From assembly GCF_949628265.1 (NCBI RefSeq), contig NC_088786.1, forward strand, positions 25,627,681 to 25,691,680: DNA of 64,000 nt, read 5' to 3'. The notes below the pieces were generated by a model that made no database searches, had not been told where the DNA came from, and worked only from the letters and a program-made list of their open reading frames with translations. Within the stretch, counting starts at the first letter, position 1, and the number at the start of each line of letters is the position of its first letter. The position numbers were made by a program, and so were the translations under genes. Shown here piece by piece: positions 23,945-35,929 of the stretch. This DNA comes from Cloeon dipterum (lineage: Eukaryota; Arthropoda; Insecta; Ephemeroptera; Baetidae).

Positions 23945-25397
23945 ATGGAGCGGCGATTGCGGTTTGACTCGCCGTCATTTAGCTATCAATACATCTTTAC
24001 TGTCGGCCTCTTTACCGGAATTATCGCTGGCTTTGTTGCAGCAGTCCTCAGGATAAATCCAATGTCAAAAAATTTCGTTTTGCCATCGGAATATGATAAG
24101 TAAAATGCGTTGTTTTGAATATTCGGCTGGATTTTAGTAAATTTGCAGATATGCGGAGAGCGATAAAATTCAGAAATCACTTTCAATGGTCGCCAATTAC
24201 CAGCTACGGCCAGAATCGACCATTCCTCGGGATCTGCTTCAAAGTTTGTGCGAAATTCTTGGCTTTTCTGGGGTGGTGAAACTGAAATTTCAGGAGCCGA
24301 GGAGGATCTGGCAAAATTAATAGCAAAGGAAGTCAATATTTTGTGCATGGTGATGACGAACGCGACGCAAAGAGCAGCATCTGAGCATGTAAAACGCACT
24401 TGGGGCCGGCATTGTAACAATTTAATCTTCATGAGTGATATAGATGGTATTAAAATAAAATTAACAATATTAGAAACTTTTTGTAACTTTTGTTAAGACA
24501 AATCACTGCCAAGTGTAAAAGTTGTCGACAAGGCAAAGAGAGAAGGCAGGTGGGCAAAAACTATCAACGCATTGAAGTACGCTTACAAAAACCATCACTT
24601 TGACTGGGTTATCAAAGTGGACGACTCAAAGTAACGCATTCCAATGTCAGTTTTAATCACAGGCTCAACGCTTTAAAAAGTTTTGTGTTCGTAGAGGATT
24701 TGCAGGAGATGCTTCTACCATATTCACCAAAAGAGCCCTTGTATTTCGGCTTCAGACTCAATCCAGTTCTCCCTCAAGGCTACATGAGCGAAAATGCAGG
24801 TTGTGAGGCGATTTAAACACGAAAAAAGTTATAATATTTTAAAACAGGAACTGTCCTCAGCAGAGAGAGTGTGAAACGGCTGGTTAAATCCGCTTTTGAC
24901 GGAGCCAGCAAAGAATGTCCGAAATCGGACGATAATTTTCCACCCGATGTTGATTTAGGTTCGTGTGCGGCAACTTAGTAGTCTAAATTGACAATTTAAA
25001 TTTTAGCTTTGTGTTTGGCTGCCGTTAAAGTGGAGGCCGGCGACTCTAGAGATTGGGAAGGCAGACACCGATTTTTCCCTCTTGACGTCGCGGCGCACAC
25101 CTTCGCGGAGCCAACTAAGTACAAGTGGTTTTGGTCGTACACATTCTGGCCGGTTTTCATAGTGAGCTAATATCTTGAAATGCGATTCAGAATTTAATTT
25201 ATTTTTCACAGGGAATCGAAGGCTGCGCAGATAAGCCAGTCTCTTTTCATTACATAAAGCCGGCAGCCATGTACATGTTTGAGTATTTGGCCTATTACGT
25301 GCGGCCGTTTGTGGTCAACTCTTTAGAAATCAATACTCCAGCACCAACAATCATGCCCCCGCCGAATGTGACCTCGTCAAGTACTACTAAAAAATAA
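23945..25397 (+). CDS. C1GALT1-like protein, array copy 3, altered active-site motifs
   Basis: Eight exons: 23945-24099, 24149-24243, 24294-24446, 24498-24630, 24681-24799, 24848-24958, 25007-25161 and 25212-25397; 368 residues. A type II anchor (YIFTVGLFTGIIAGFVAAVL) is followed by VNILCMVMTN, RTWGRHC, FVFVEDLQEMLLPYSPKEPL and SFHY, which place it firmly in the family. The aspartate triad is changed to D176-D177-S178 (VDDSK), so the DxD metal-binding pattern is gone. The GGGG stretch is SENAG and the Cys pair is GC. The frame is nonetheless intact through eight exons with clean splice sites, apart from the exon 5 acceptor (TTAAAAAG). I infer a pseudoenzyme or one with changed chemistry. A partner, chaperone-like or lectin role is possible but not shown. 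Poly(A) signal at 25416-25421. Confidence 0.88.
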
Positions 25398-25877
25398 AAT
25401 TGTTTATTTGTTTGTAATAAAGACAATTTTTTGAATAAATTTTATGATTTTTTTTTACAATTTAGGGGGTTTCAAGTTGTGCCCAATGACTTTACTTTTG
25501 AATGATTTTTAGACTGGCAAAGGTCACATAATATGTAATTACCACCTTTGCGTATATAATACTTCGTATTGGAAAGCTTTCAAATACACTTTTCTTAATC
25601 ATCTAGGTCACATTTCAGAGAGCATTTTGCTGATTTCCCTTTTAAAATATTAATAACAAATATTGCCTGACATCTTCGAGAAGCTCAGTTTATACTTTTT
25701 CTATTAATTTGAAAATCAGTGAATACAAGTTAGAACGGTGTCACGCATGACACCAATGTCGGTAAAAATGAAAAGTGGGACGTCTGTCAGCTGAGCTGGC
25801 TGTTGTCAGGATGTGAGTCGGCACACACGCTAAAAAATTAAATTTTAAATCGCGACACGCTCTCATCGCCACGGACC
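25398..25877 (+). other. Gap between array copies 3 and 4
   Basis: AT-rich; contains the copy 3 poly(A) signal (25416-25421). The last 140 bases are GC-richer and probably form the promoter and 5' UTR of copy 4. No coding frame is supported. Confidence 0.4.
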
Positions 25878-27985
25878 ATGTACGAGGATAAAAAGATGAT
25901 TTTGCCGCTAACAACCAAGATGCCATCAAAGAGGGCAAGTCTGCCGCGGATTGTGTTCACCTTTTCCCTCGGCCTCTCGTTCGGCTTTACCTTATCGACT
26001 TTAATATTGTCCCCCTACTCTTCACGCAGTGGCCCAAGCCTAGGCCCTTTTTCCAAAGTTGCGTTCGTCCAGCAGGAAACGTAAGCGTTTTAAAAGTGAA
26101 CCGAAATTATTTAACAGATGAATTATCAGGTCTTACGTCAGCCCTGAATTCTTGTTTAAGAGTGTTCAGGCGAAATTTGAAATGGATTTGGACCTGAATT
26201 CAACGTTTGTGCACGAGCTCCTGAGAAGTATGTTCAAGACGGAAAGTTGAAATTATCCTACCTTTAACAAATGCTGTAGGTGCCGAGGAGGTGGCCGCCC
26301 GAAAGTTGGCCCAACAGGTGCGCATCTTGTGCATTGTGATCACCGTGCCTAAGAACCACAAGGACAGAGCTGAACACGTGCGAGAGACTTGGGGAAGGCA
26401 CTGCAACAATATTCATTTCATCAGCACCAAATATGGTGATTGCGCGTACTTGCAAAATAAAGAATTAAAATAAAATTAATTAAAGACGCTGCACTGCCGA
26501 CAACGAATGTTAAAATTGCGGAAGGCAAGAATTTGGAGTGGGCAAAAATGGAGGGCGCATTTAACTACTTGCACGAAACAAGACTGAAGGACTTTGACTG
26601 GGTCGTGAAAACCGACCATGAATCGTAATTTCTTTCTTGTGGATTTATTTCCAAAATTTTCACATATGTAATTTAATAGTTTTATCGTTGTGGAAAACCT
26701 GAGAACAATGCTGACTAGCTACTCGCCAGATGATCCGATTTATTTCGAATTGAGCTACGGTGTCAACGACAATACCACCGGCTCAAACACTGCCTGTATG
26801 ATTTAGAATAATGTAGTGCAGCTAAAAATTCGTTAATTCGTAAATTTTTAGCCTACGTACTAAGCAGAGAATCGGTTATTCGTCTGGTGATTGAAGGATA
26901 CAATGGGTCGAAGCATGCCGACTGCAGCGGGAAAGATATAAAGACTCAGCTTGGTAAAACTGCATTAAATATCTGACTCAATTCTAGATTCGAGTATGTT
27001 TTGAACTCTAGGCAGTTGTTTCAAGGCACTTAAACTCAAGCAAGAAAGCACGCGAGACGAGCTGAACAGAAGAAGGTGCCTCCCATTTCACCAGGCCGAG
27101 GATCTCAAGGATATTCAAAATCTTGAGGGTGACGAATGGTGGAAGAATGATTATGTCTACTGGCCCATGAATGCGGTACAGTGCGTTTTTACGGGGTCCA
27201 TATTTTTAGTTAATGAGACGAACTATAATGTTTCCGAAGTTTTTGTTTCTATGCTAAAATACGAAAAGGACGAGCAGCATTGGGACGATTTTATCAGAAT
27301 AACTGACATGATTATTTTTTAATTTGATTCGTATTTTGTTTTAAGTAAATTAACGAAGATAAAAAGCAAGTCCTATATTTGAAACTCAATTTTTATATTT
27401 TAAAACAAAAAAGGGATAAAGTAGAAAATAGGAAAAACACTACTTACTTCAAATCAGTCCTATGAAACGCACTTTGAAAGTAGGTTAAAACGTACTTATG
27501 TTATATTACCTTTACAGGGTCTGAACTGCTGTTCCTCAGAGCCGATTTCATTTCACCCAACCCAAGTGTCCGCCCTCTACATGCTGGAGTACATGATATA
27601 CCACGTCCGTCCAAACAGTGTGATGAGACACACGAATATCAAGCTGCCGGAAGAAAAGATCAAGGACTCCGCATCCACCCCTGCAGCAAAGAGCTCGTCA
27701 ACACAGTCGACCGTCAAGCCTACGTCTGAAACTACCCCAAAACCAACTAGTTCTTCACCACCATCATCAACAACAACAACCACTATTAAAGCGAGCAGCC
27801 CGCCGTCGTCAGCTGGTCCTGCAGGCTCCAGCCCGGCCCCCACTACTCCCAAGAGTGACCAAGGAACAGCAACTTCCGCAACTTCCACTGCGGCTAATAC
27901 GAGCATGACTGGGAGTAGCGCGTCGTCTGTTGCGAATGTTACTTCAGCTACTTCTTCTGTAGCAGCAACAGCTAAATCAAAATAA
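25878..27985 (+). CDS. C1GALT1-like protein, array copy 4, DxD lost and mucin-like C-terminal tail
   Basis: Eight exons: 25878-26080, 26130-26227, 26280-26435, 26486-26624, 26680-26795, 26852-26953, 27012-27175 and 27518-27985; 481 residues. The anchor is IVFTFSLGLSFGFTLSTLIL. Family landmarks are VRILCIVIT, ETWGRHC, FIVVENLRTML, VLSRESV, WWKNDYVYWPMNA and GLNCCSSEPISFH. The metal site reads D196-H197-E198 (KTDHES) in place of DDD, the glycine-rich stretch is lost, and FG of YFG is FE. The last 110 or so residues, after the usual family end (YHVRPNSV), are almost only Ser, Thr, Pro and Ala. Because the C-terminus of a type II protein faces the Golgi lumen, this tail could itself be heavily O-glycosylated. 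The seventh intron (342 bp) is the longest. Probable pseudoenzyme or mucin-like derivative; the function is unknown. Confidence 0.88.
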
Positions 27986-28747
27986 GAAAAATGCGCAGAT
28001 ATGAAGTAGTTAATTTTTAAACTACGTTTCATTGTTAGGTTTTGTTCATGTATGCGATTTATATTTTGTGATATTTTTATTTATCATTATGACGTGTTGT
28101 GTTTGATGCTTGGAAAAGAAGCGCAACTAAAAACAGACTTCAGTTATTAATTCTTCTTCTATTATTCCAATTATGTTTTTCTCCAGCAATTTTACTCAAT
28201 TTAAATCACAATTTCCCCTTTTATTTTATGATAAAACTACCTCACACGTAAAATTATTACTAGCCCTATTCGTTTTCAGACTTTGGAAAATATCCTCTCA
28301 AAAGAAAAGATATTTATCTAGACGGGCCACAACAGAAACTACACATTAGAAAACTTCTCTCCAAATTCTATAGAGCCTTTTTTCAGGTTGTAAAATCACT
28401 CAGCCTTTGCTGTCGCACTTATCAATAAATATAAAATGTTTCGTCAGTATAAAACAAAGCGCAGATACATATAATAGAAGTTAATAAAATAAACTGCATT
28501 ATCAAATTAGTGCCTGATTCTGACTGACAATTTTAAAAGAAATTATATGCTGTAAATATTTTCCCAAACTTAAAAAACTGGAAACAAAAAGAGAAATTAT
28601 TATTTCATTGCATGTTGGTTTTATTGTCTCCGAGACATAAAGATAAAATTAAATCAAGTCACCCACAATTCACCAAGTTTGTGCAAATGTACAGAAGGTA
28701 AAATACTCCAATTTCCCAATGGTCCCTCTGCACATAGAATGAGGCCT
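27986..28747. other. Convergent intergenic gap
   Basis: AT-rich region between the 3' end of array copy 4 (plus) and the 3' end of the His-rich gene (minus). It would hold both 3' UTRs. No coding frame is supported. Confidence 0.45.
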
Positions 28748-29900
28748 TTAGTCCTGCGGTTTCGTAAGCGCCAAAGCTTCTTTTGTTTGTTTGGCCAGCG
28801 CCGGTGCGTGCAGGGCTTCCCGGCGGTGCATGTGGCCGTGTGGGTAGTGGCCAGCATGATGGTCGTAGTGGTCGTAATGGCCGTGGTGGTGGCTCCCCGC
28901 GTGATACCCTCCGTAGTTGTATCCGCCGTAGTGGTGTCCTCCGCCGAGATGGTGTCCTCCGTAGTGGTGCCCACCGTGGGGGTATCTGTCGTGAATGTCA
29001 ACGTGGAGGCCCCCCAAGTGCGGCGATGCTTCGCGCCGGTGAACCAAGTGGTGGGGATTCTCATGGACGCCGTGATGAGGGTTGTGGACACCGTGATGAG
29101 GGTTGTGGACGTCGTGATGAGGGTAGTGGACGTCGTGATGAGGGTCGACGGGAACGTGGTGTTGGTCCATCAATTCATGGGAGAGGCTCTCGATGAAATC
29201 GTGGTACATCATTGGCAACAACAGCCTTTTCGAACGCACATTTCCTGCTTCAGGTGTTTTCGTTTTGGGCTGACCAGTAGCTTCAAGATCATTTAGTTGG
29301 TCTAGTTTTTCGATTGAGTCTTTCCTTAATGTGGCCAAGAACAAAGTGCCATCCAAGTCTGAAAGTAGAGTGAATTGCATTTGAAAAATATAAACTTGAA
29401 AAATGGACTTGATATATATGTTAAAAAGTAGATGGAGGTACAAAAAATGTTAGCATGTTACGGCAGAATAGGCAAAAATATTTGGAACACCAAGAAATAT
29501 AAGAGAATTTGAAGAACTCACAGGCTGGAATTTATTGATGAAAGATTCTCATAAAATTTTAGGCACGTAAGATATGAAAAAATATACAGAATTCCACAAA
29601 TTTCAGTTAAAAGTAAAGATTCTCTAGAGGAGAAAAGTTTTTACTTGGTTTAATTTTCTTTACCTTGAGGAGCGTTTGCCATGAGGAGCGTATCTTTCAG
29701 GGCATCACTTGGGTGGTCTAGAAACGGTCTGTGGACTTGTTCAAAATTCAACCCTAAGTGAAAGGCATTGACGACAAAGCCGTAATTCACCTACGAACAA
29801 TGAAACAAAAATCCAATCAATCTAATTAAATCATACAGCAAGTTAATCAATTAAAAATTACAATTGTGAGAGCGAGGAAAACAAATTCCAGACGATCCAT
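28748..29900 (-). CDS. Secreted histidine-rich repeat protein, function unknown
   Basis: Three minus-strand exons: 29900-29862, 29790-29664 and 29358-28748; 258 residues. The start gives a hydrophobic signal-peptide-like N-terminus (MDRLEFVFLALTI), split by intron 1. The middle is a plain leader (residues 20-110) ending in RSKR, a furin-type site, then LLLPMMYHDFIESL. Residues about 125-165 are repeats of the kind NPHHGVH. A His/Gly/Tyr-rich region (YGGHH, HYGGY) follows, and two HRREA segments look like further basic processing sites. High His content suggests metal or pH-dependent binding, or a cuticle/matrix role, but I recognise no family. The plus-strand frames opposite are shadows of this gene. 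The splice phases agree (0, then 1). Confidence 0.8.
29071..29154 (-). repeat. Four tandem 21-bp repeats in the His-rich gene
   Basis: Four head-to-tail 21-bp units begin at 29071, 29092, 29113 and 29134; plus-strand units start CGTGATGAGGGT. Units 1 and 2 differ only near the end, unit 4 has drifted most. They encode the His-rich heptads on the minus strand, so repeat number is likely to vary between individuals. Confidence 0.85.
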
Positions 29901-32900
29901 CGTGGCAGTGAAGCTTTTAGAGTCTTGGTCAGGACTCTCCTGCTGGGTACTGAATAATTATGCGACAGGAGACTGCACTCAGGGGATCATAGGTTCAAAG
30001 AGGGGATATTTTTTATGGGAAGGGGCTGCTCTGTGTGGGGCCAAGAGCTGTCATGTTTGTGCAATGCTATCCTACAGCCACCTAAACAGAAAATCCTTGA
30101 CAGCTTTTACAAAATGTTGAAAATAATAAAGTATTTTTTATAAATATAAATATAGAACATAAATATATGTTTAACTCTCCGCTTTTTGAACCTGATTTAT
30201 TCATTGAAATATTAACAGACTAACTCTTTTTCTCATTTTGGATGATTGATGCTTTTTTATGACTAGATAAGATAGTTAGATAAATTAATAGAATTATTGG
30301 TGCTTTTTTTAATGGGTTTATTTGACTATTTAAATTTTTAGGAAAAGACCAAGACTTATCTTGTTTGGTGATATATGTCCTTATTCATTCATGTGATTTA
30401 TTACGACTGAAATAATCACAAATTAAACTATGGTAAAAATGATTCAGGGTGAAAAAGAGGAACTTTTGAGTAATGGAGAGGATGTTTTTAGAATACCTTC
30501 CTAACAAAAACAAAGCACTAATTACATTCTTGCCACATTGACTTTTATTTGATAGTTTCCAGGTGTGATTCATCTGTTCTTGATGTTTGGCCGAAATTCA
30601 AAAGATAACAATTCTGATTGCGCGCGTTCATGTTCATCATTGTAGCTAATAAAGATAACATTGATTGATTTGATTGCTTAAGATGAATTCACCTAAAAGG
30701 CAGGGAGTCATTTGTCATGTTAACATGTCTTGATATTATCAAAGCAAATGACTTGTTTTCTTTTCAGTCATTTATATATATCCGCGGGGATCAGGCCTGA
30801 GGAGAACGAGGCAAACCTTAACCCATCCTGTAAGGGTTGGATAATGAAAGAAGAATATCCCATATTTAAAAAAGTTTGCAAATATCATTCGAAAAAAACA
30901 AGATATTATTTAGATTATATGCATATTAACAGGTTTATTTTCTGAAGTTGTTTCCTTGTTGCTTGAGTGTGAGATTTTCTTTGACGTTAAGTGCGGACGT
31001 GCAAACATCTCGCACTTGCCAAGTCGAAATGCAACTTTCCTATGGGAATCTAAGTCACTATCTCGTTCTATCATCGATCCGCTTAACATTTTATTGGGAA
31101 TTTCTCAAAATAATTCACAAGGTCGTCCGTGCATTGGAATAAAAGAAAACATACAGAGAGTGCGAGAGAACCGCGCGGGAGAAGAAGCCACGCTCGGCAC
31201 GTGATCTGCATCGCGAATTGCACATTAATAGTCGCTATTCATTGAACGCAGCGTTTTGCATGCGCACCAAGATTACGGGACGAATTCACACACGCACAGA
31301 AAATGGCCAAAAAGGAGAAAAAAGAGAAAAAGAGGTGTGTTTGAGAAAAACGAATTGTGTGTCAAAGGGACGAAATTCCGGAGGGCGTCAATAAATCAAA
31401 AGTCGCCGCGAGTTTGAGAGGCGTTTTGGCAAGTGACGAGCGACGGTTTCCGATAAAATCAAGTAGCAGGATGGGGTTGATGGCCAATAGCCAGCAATAA
31501 AAATCGCAGCCTCTTTGGTGCATGGAAATAAAAATATTTTCAGCGCGCGAAGCCCTCGCGGGTTCCCACGCATAAAGTATTTTCAGAGCGGCACTCGTGC
31601 ACATATGTAATACATAAAAATGAATTGTCGAGTTGGGTCACGTCGCAAGCGGCGAAATTTGTGCCTTAATATATTTTAAATTTCCCGTATTACAGGCGAC
31701 AGCGCGGATCCATCGTCGGACCGCGCCAATAAATCAATCAAGCACATCATCACACTGGATTTAAGACTCTCCTCGAAAGGCGAGATAATATTCCTGACAA
31801 ATGTTTCTTACTTTGTATTCAGGTGCGCGGATTATTTACGTATATTGAACATATTCATCACGCAGCTCATGCGGATGACGAAAAATTATTCAAGCTAACT
31901 TCCGTGTGCGTGTAATTAAGTAAGGCAATTATTGGCATTTACCGCAAACAAGGGGTATTTATCATAAAACAGTAAAACTCGGATTGTGAAAAATTAAAAT
32001 ACATTTGTTAAAAGAAGATCAATGATGCTAGAGGCCCCGTGAATCCTTGTTACCATTGCTTAAACCTGAATTATTGCTTTTAATCCAAAATTTAGCATTG
32101 GTGTATTTTGCATGCTTTGTCTCCCTTCTTGAGATTTTATTTCGTTAACGTTGAGGCAAACACTACTGGATAGACGCCGACGAATTGCAATCATCTTTAG
32201 AAATATGGATAAAAGCACAGTCAATGTCAGAGAAAATTAGCTTTGCGTTTTTTTTCCTACAGCATAAGTCCACTTCTAACATTCTTCTGCAATTTATTGT
32301 TTCAATGTTTCAATTAACGATTAATTTTTTCAATTAATTTTTCAATTAACGATTAATTGAAAAATCAACCCAGTTAACCGGTTGCAAAAGCAAACAATAC
32401 AAATTATTTTCAGTTTCGATCCAATTTTAAATATATTATATTTATCACATAGGATTGGTTAAAAAATTTACAAAAGCAGCCGCCGGTAGAGCACAATATG
32501 ATGCAACTGTCTAAGTATAACCGATATCATTGATGAAATATTTTCTTTGCGGAACAAAATATGCTAATTTTAATATTTATGAGGAAGAAAAATTATTTTA
32601 TAAAATATGAGCTATTTGGTTTGTTTAAAAACGATTTTTTTAATATTTGTGATGTTTTTTACGTATCACATATACAAATACATGTATAAGAAATTATAGC
32701 TTTTATTAACTTTAAATGGATGCAAATTTGAAAATATTGTATTTCATTTAAAGTGTAATAATAAAAACCAAAAGTAAACATCGTAAATAGAAATAGCACT
32801 TTATTTTTTTTAGCATAGGCAAACACATGTGAAGGTATTCAGCTGCAAACTATAAGAGTTTTGGCACACCATTAAAAAAATCGAGACCGTTAGTAAATAG

Positions 32901-33827
32901 GGATATAAAATTTTAAGTTTGAAACATATTAGCCTGCATATTTCATTCCCAATTATAGGCAAGACATTATTTTGGGTCTGCTAAGTCTATCTGCACATTT
33001 GGTAAAAATTAAAATTTAAATAAAAAATTTCATGGCATAAAAGGATGCATGATGTGAATTCTCTGCTCTTGACAATGAGGTGAATGTAAAATTGATCAAT
33101 TTTCAATTTGAGCCACCTTTTTATCTGCATGTGTAAAGAGAAAAACGAATTTTCTCAATTTTTCTTTGATTCGAATTTTACATTTTCGTAAGGCTGTTGC
33201 ACTGCATGACTGCATCGCTGCTCAACTGCCCCTGAATAATACTGTAAGCGAAAAATAATACACAATATAATTTACACTGATGCAGCAACGTGGAATGTGA
33301 ATTCAAGAGAATCATCAGAAATAATAGATTATTATCTCAGATTTATTTTTAGGAAGAAACATCATAACGTCAGCGAGCAGCTTTTCTTCTCGCAATTGCG
33401 ATCTTGTGAGCAGCAGTGAGCGCACTGGAAATACACGATGATTTAAGCCGCAGTGCAAGATGCATGGGCACCCACTCTGCGGGTGATGAACAGTTATACA
33501 ATCAATCAAGACTGCATTCCTCGGATTATCTCGCTGTACAGAGCTTTTAATGCACAACTTGCTACTTTTAAACGAATATCTCTCAGCCGGCTGTCGAAAA
33601 TAAAAAAAATCTCGCTGACAGAGAGAAGAAGAAGAAGCGAGAAGGCAATTGCAGCGATTGCGTTTTCTGCCCTGAATATACACGCTCCGCAACTGGACAG
33701 AGTGGTGAAGAAGAAAAGTTGCACTCACCTGTGGAATTTTAATGCTTGCAAAAAGATTTTGAGCAGCGTGTGAGTGGATTACATCACAAGGACGACGGCC
33801 ACCACTTTTATTTAGAGCCCATCTCGC
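29901..33827. other. Noncoding stretch, no gene seen
   Basis: Mostly AT-rich intergenic DNA. The first part should hold the His-rich gene's promoter, but no clear core motif is seen. A duplicated homeodomain-type motif lies at 32309-32361. GC rises after 33.4 kb toward the promoter at 33.83 kb. No frame has coding support. Confidence 0.45.
32309..32361. repeat. Duplicated TTCAATTAACGATTAAT motif cluster
   Basis: The 17-mer TTCAATTAACGATTAAT occurs twice about 30 bases apart, with another CAATTAAT between the copies. Each holds two TAAT/ATTA cores, the binding core of many homeodomain proteins. It may be an enhancer piece or a local duplication. Confidence 0.5.
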
Positions 33828-33983
33828 TATATAAAGGCGGCAGTGAGTCACCGCAGGCTCCCACACCAGCTCCAGCAACAGCACCGAGGAGGCATCTCTC
33901 TCGCGCGTACTCACTCCACTCAGGGTCCCCCAGCCTCCCTGCAGCATTCCTGCGCCGCGCTCACTCGCAACCTGACAACAAAG
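33828..33983 (+). promoter_or_regulatory. TATA promoter and noncoding first exon, probably of the Cys-rich gene
   Basis: TATATAAA at 33828-33835 is followed by GC-rich, pyrimidine-rich sequence without a long frame and then by a donor (CAACAAAG|GTACAA) at 33983/33984. The next gene downstream on this strand, at 35930, has a splice acceptor (TTATTGCAG) four bases before its ATG and so needs an upstream noncoding exon. This one fits. The link is inferred, with a 1.9-kb intron. Confidence 0.45.
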
Positions 33984-35929
33984 GTACAAATCCCGCTTAC
34001 AGACCATTGTTTCGTTGCATTCTGAACCTGCTTAAATTTAATTATTGTGCAAAATCAACCTTTGAGGATGTGTTAAATTTATTTTGAACTTTCTATCAAA
34101 GAAGTCACTCGACGAATGTTCCATTGTTGACATAAAAACCGGACATTGTGTTTCCTCGTTGTCAAGAGCAGGATTTTTATTTTCTGACTGGTCTCGTCTT
34201 AACGTCTGAAGCCCTCTCTCATTGTAAAAATATTAAATTAGTACAAAAGTTAATTTTTATACTCAAATTTATTTTATTTTTATTTTTCAATTTACATTAA
34301 AAGTTGCTGCTTCGTTGAGTAGCAAGCTTTTTACTTCAGCTGACAATTTTGACAAACTGCCGTGTTTCGCAACAATTATTTCAAATTGTTTAAGTGTCAT
34401 GTACTCAAGGGTTAAAAAAATGCAATCCCTTGTTTTTTCTGAGATAATTTTCAATTAAATTTTTACTAGGCCTTTGCGAAATTAGGGCAATTTTTGAAAA
34501 TAAACTCAACAATCATTTAGATAATTCTGAGTAACAAAAGATTCCTAGTGATAAATTTCAATCCATCAAATTAATTTTTTCTCCCTTTTATTTTATGCAA
34601 ATTGGACTCCAGTTTCTTTCTGCATCAGCATCAAACTAAGTCAGGATTCATCTGCCGTGCGCAGAAAATAAAAACGAAAATCAGTTCAAGTGTCTTGCGT
34701 TCCCACTTACATGTTCTGTGTCCAGCAGGTACACAGAGAGGCGTTCAATATAATGTATAGCGGGAGGAATTCACGGAATGCAGACCCTATTTCACGCAAT
34801 TGCCTGCGGCGAAATTCACTCAATTCACAGCTACTACTCGACAGACGTGTATAAATATAAATATTTCATTTTCATGTGCATGTATCCGCAGTCAGCGGCG
34901 GCCGGCGCGCACACATTATTTTATTAGCGTGTGTGAGTGTGCAATTACGTGAGGTGCCGCGGTGACGCCAGCCTCATTAAACGCGCTTCAGTCAAGGCAT
35001 GCACGAGCTCCAGCATGCAGATTATCACAGCAATCGTTCATGGCCGGCTCTTTCCAGCAATTTTAACTTTTCCTGCCCGCACAATTAATTTTGTAATTAC
35101 AGCCTTTGATTTAGGTTGTTGAGCTTCACAAATGTTTTACACGTAGCTAATAATTTACTAATCACAGACTTCACATTTTTTTATAAGATTATAGGAACGA
35201 TATTCAAAGCTTGGAAAAGCATAGTGTTGTTTTTAACAGATCCTTTTCAATAGTAAATATGTGTGTTTATCCATAAAGCGTGCATTATATTTGATATTTG
35301 CAACTCTGGTGCATCCTAGTGCTTTTTTATTTCTATCAAGATTAATTAATACATTGGGTTAAGTGCATAAAATATTAAAAAAAAATTAAGGAAAGTCCGC
35401 AAGAAAGGTTGACTACAAGAGTAAACTTTCTATTTTTATTCATTTTAAATAACAGTTAATTCTAGTGTTTAAAGAAACCAATCAAATAAAATTATGTTCA
35501 TATTATTGACGAAATTATGTTGATTATCATTCTTGCCAAAATATTTTTGCATTTTAGCACATCTTTGGAAGCTCCTTAACGATGCAGAGAAAAAATCCTA
35601 AACAACGCATTCATAATTTTTTCTGTTTTTCTGAATAAGGCTCGCTCGTCTAATAACAGATGTTAGTGACTGAGATACTAAGGGAATTGTTATAATGCAA
35701 TGAACCATTAAAAATGTTCTTTATTAAATGGACAAAACTAATCCCAGGAACTGAAGGCAATGATTTTTCAGAATTTGCAGAGAAATCGAAATTACTTCTC
35801 CTTTATAATAAAGCAAAATGTGATGAGTTTTTTTCTTACTTTTGAAATTAATTTATGTAGCTCACGTGTTGCATGACAGTAAATGGAATCGATGGAGTTT
35901 ATCTACAAAACATTTCCTTATTGCAGGCG
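33984..35929 (+). other. Probable 5' UTR intron of the Cys-rich gene
   Basis: AT-rich sequence without coding frames, apart from a GC-rich patch at about 34.85-35.1 kb. It begins with a donor and ends with a good acceptor, which is the basis for calling it an intron. Confidence 0.35.

Noticed and set aside
28679-29296. Long plus-strand frame of 205 codons
   Set aside because: It is the reverse shadow of the His-rich exon; the Val/Met-rich product reflects the GTG repeats opposite His codons.
33315-34007. Minus-strand frame of 230 codons
   Set aside because: It crosses the TATA box and GC-rich first exon on the other strand and has no recognisable domain.
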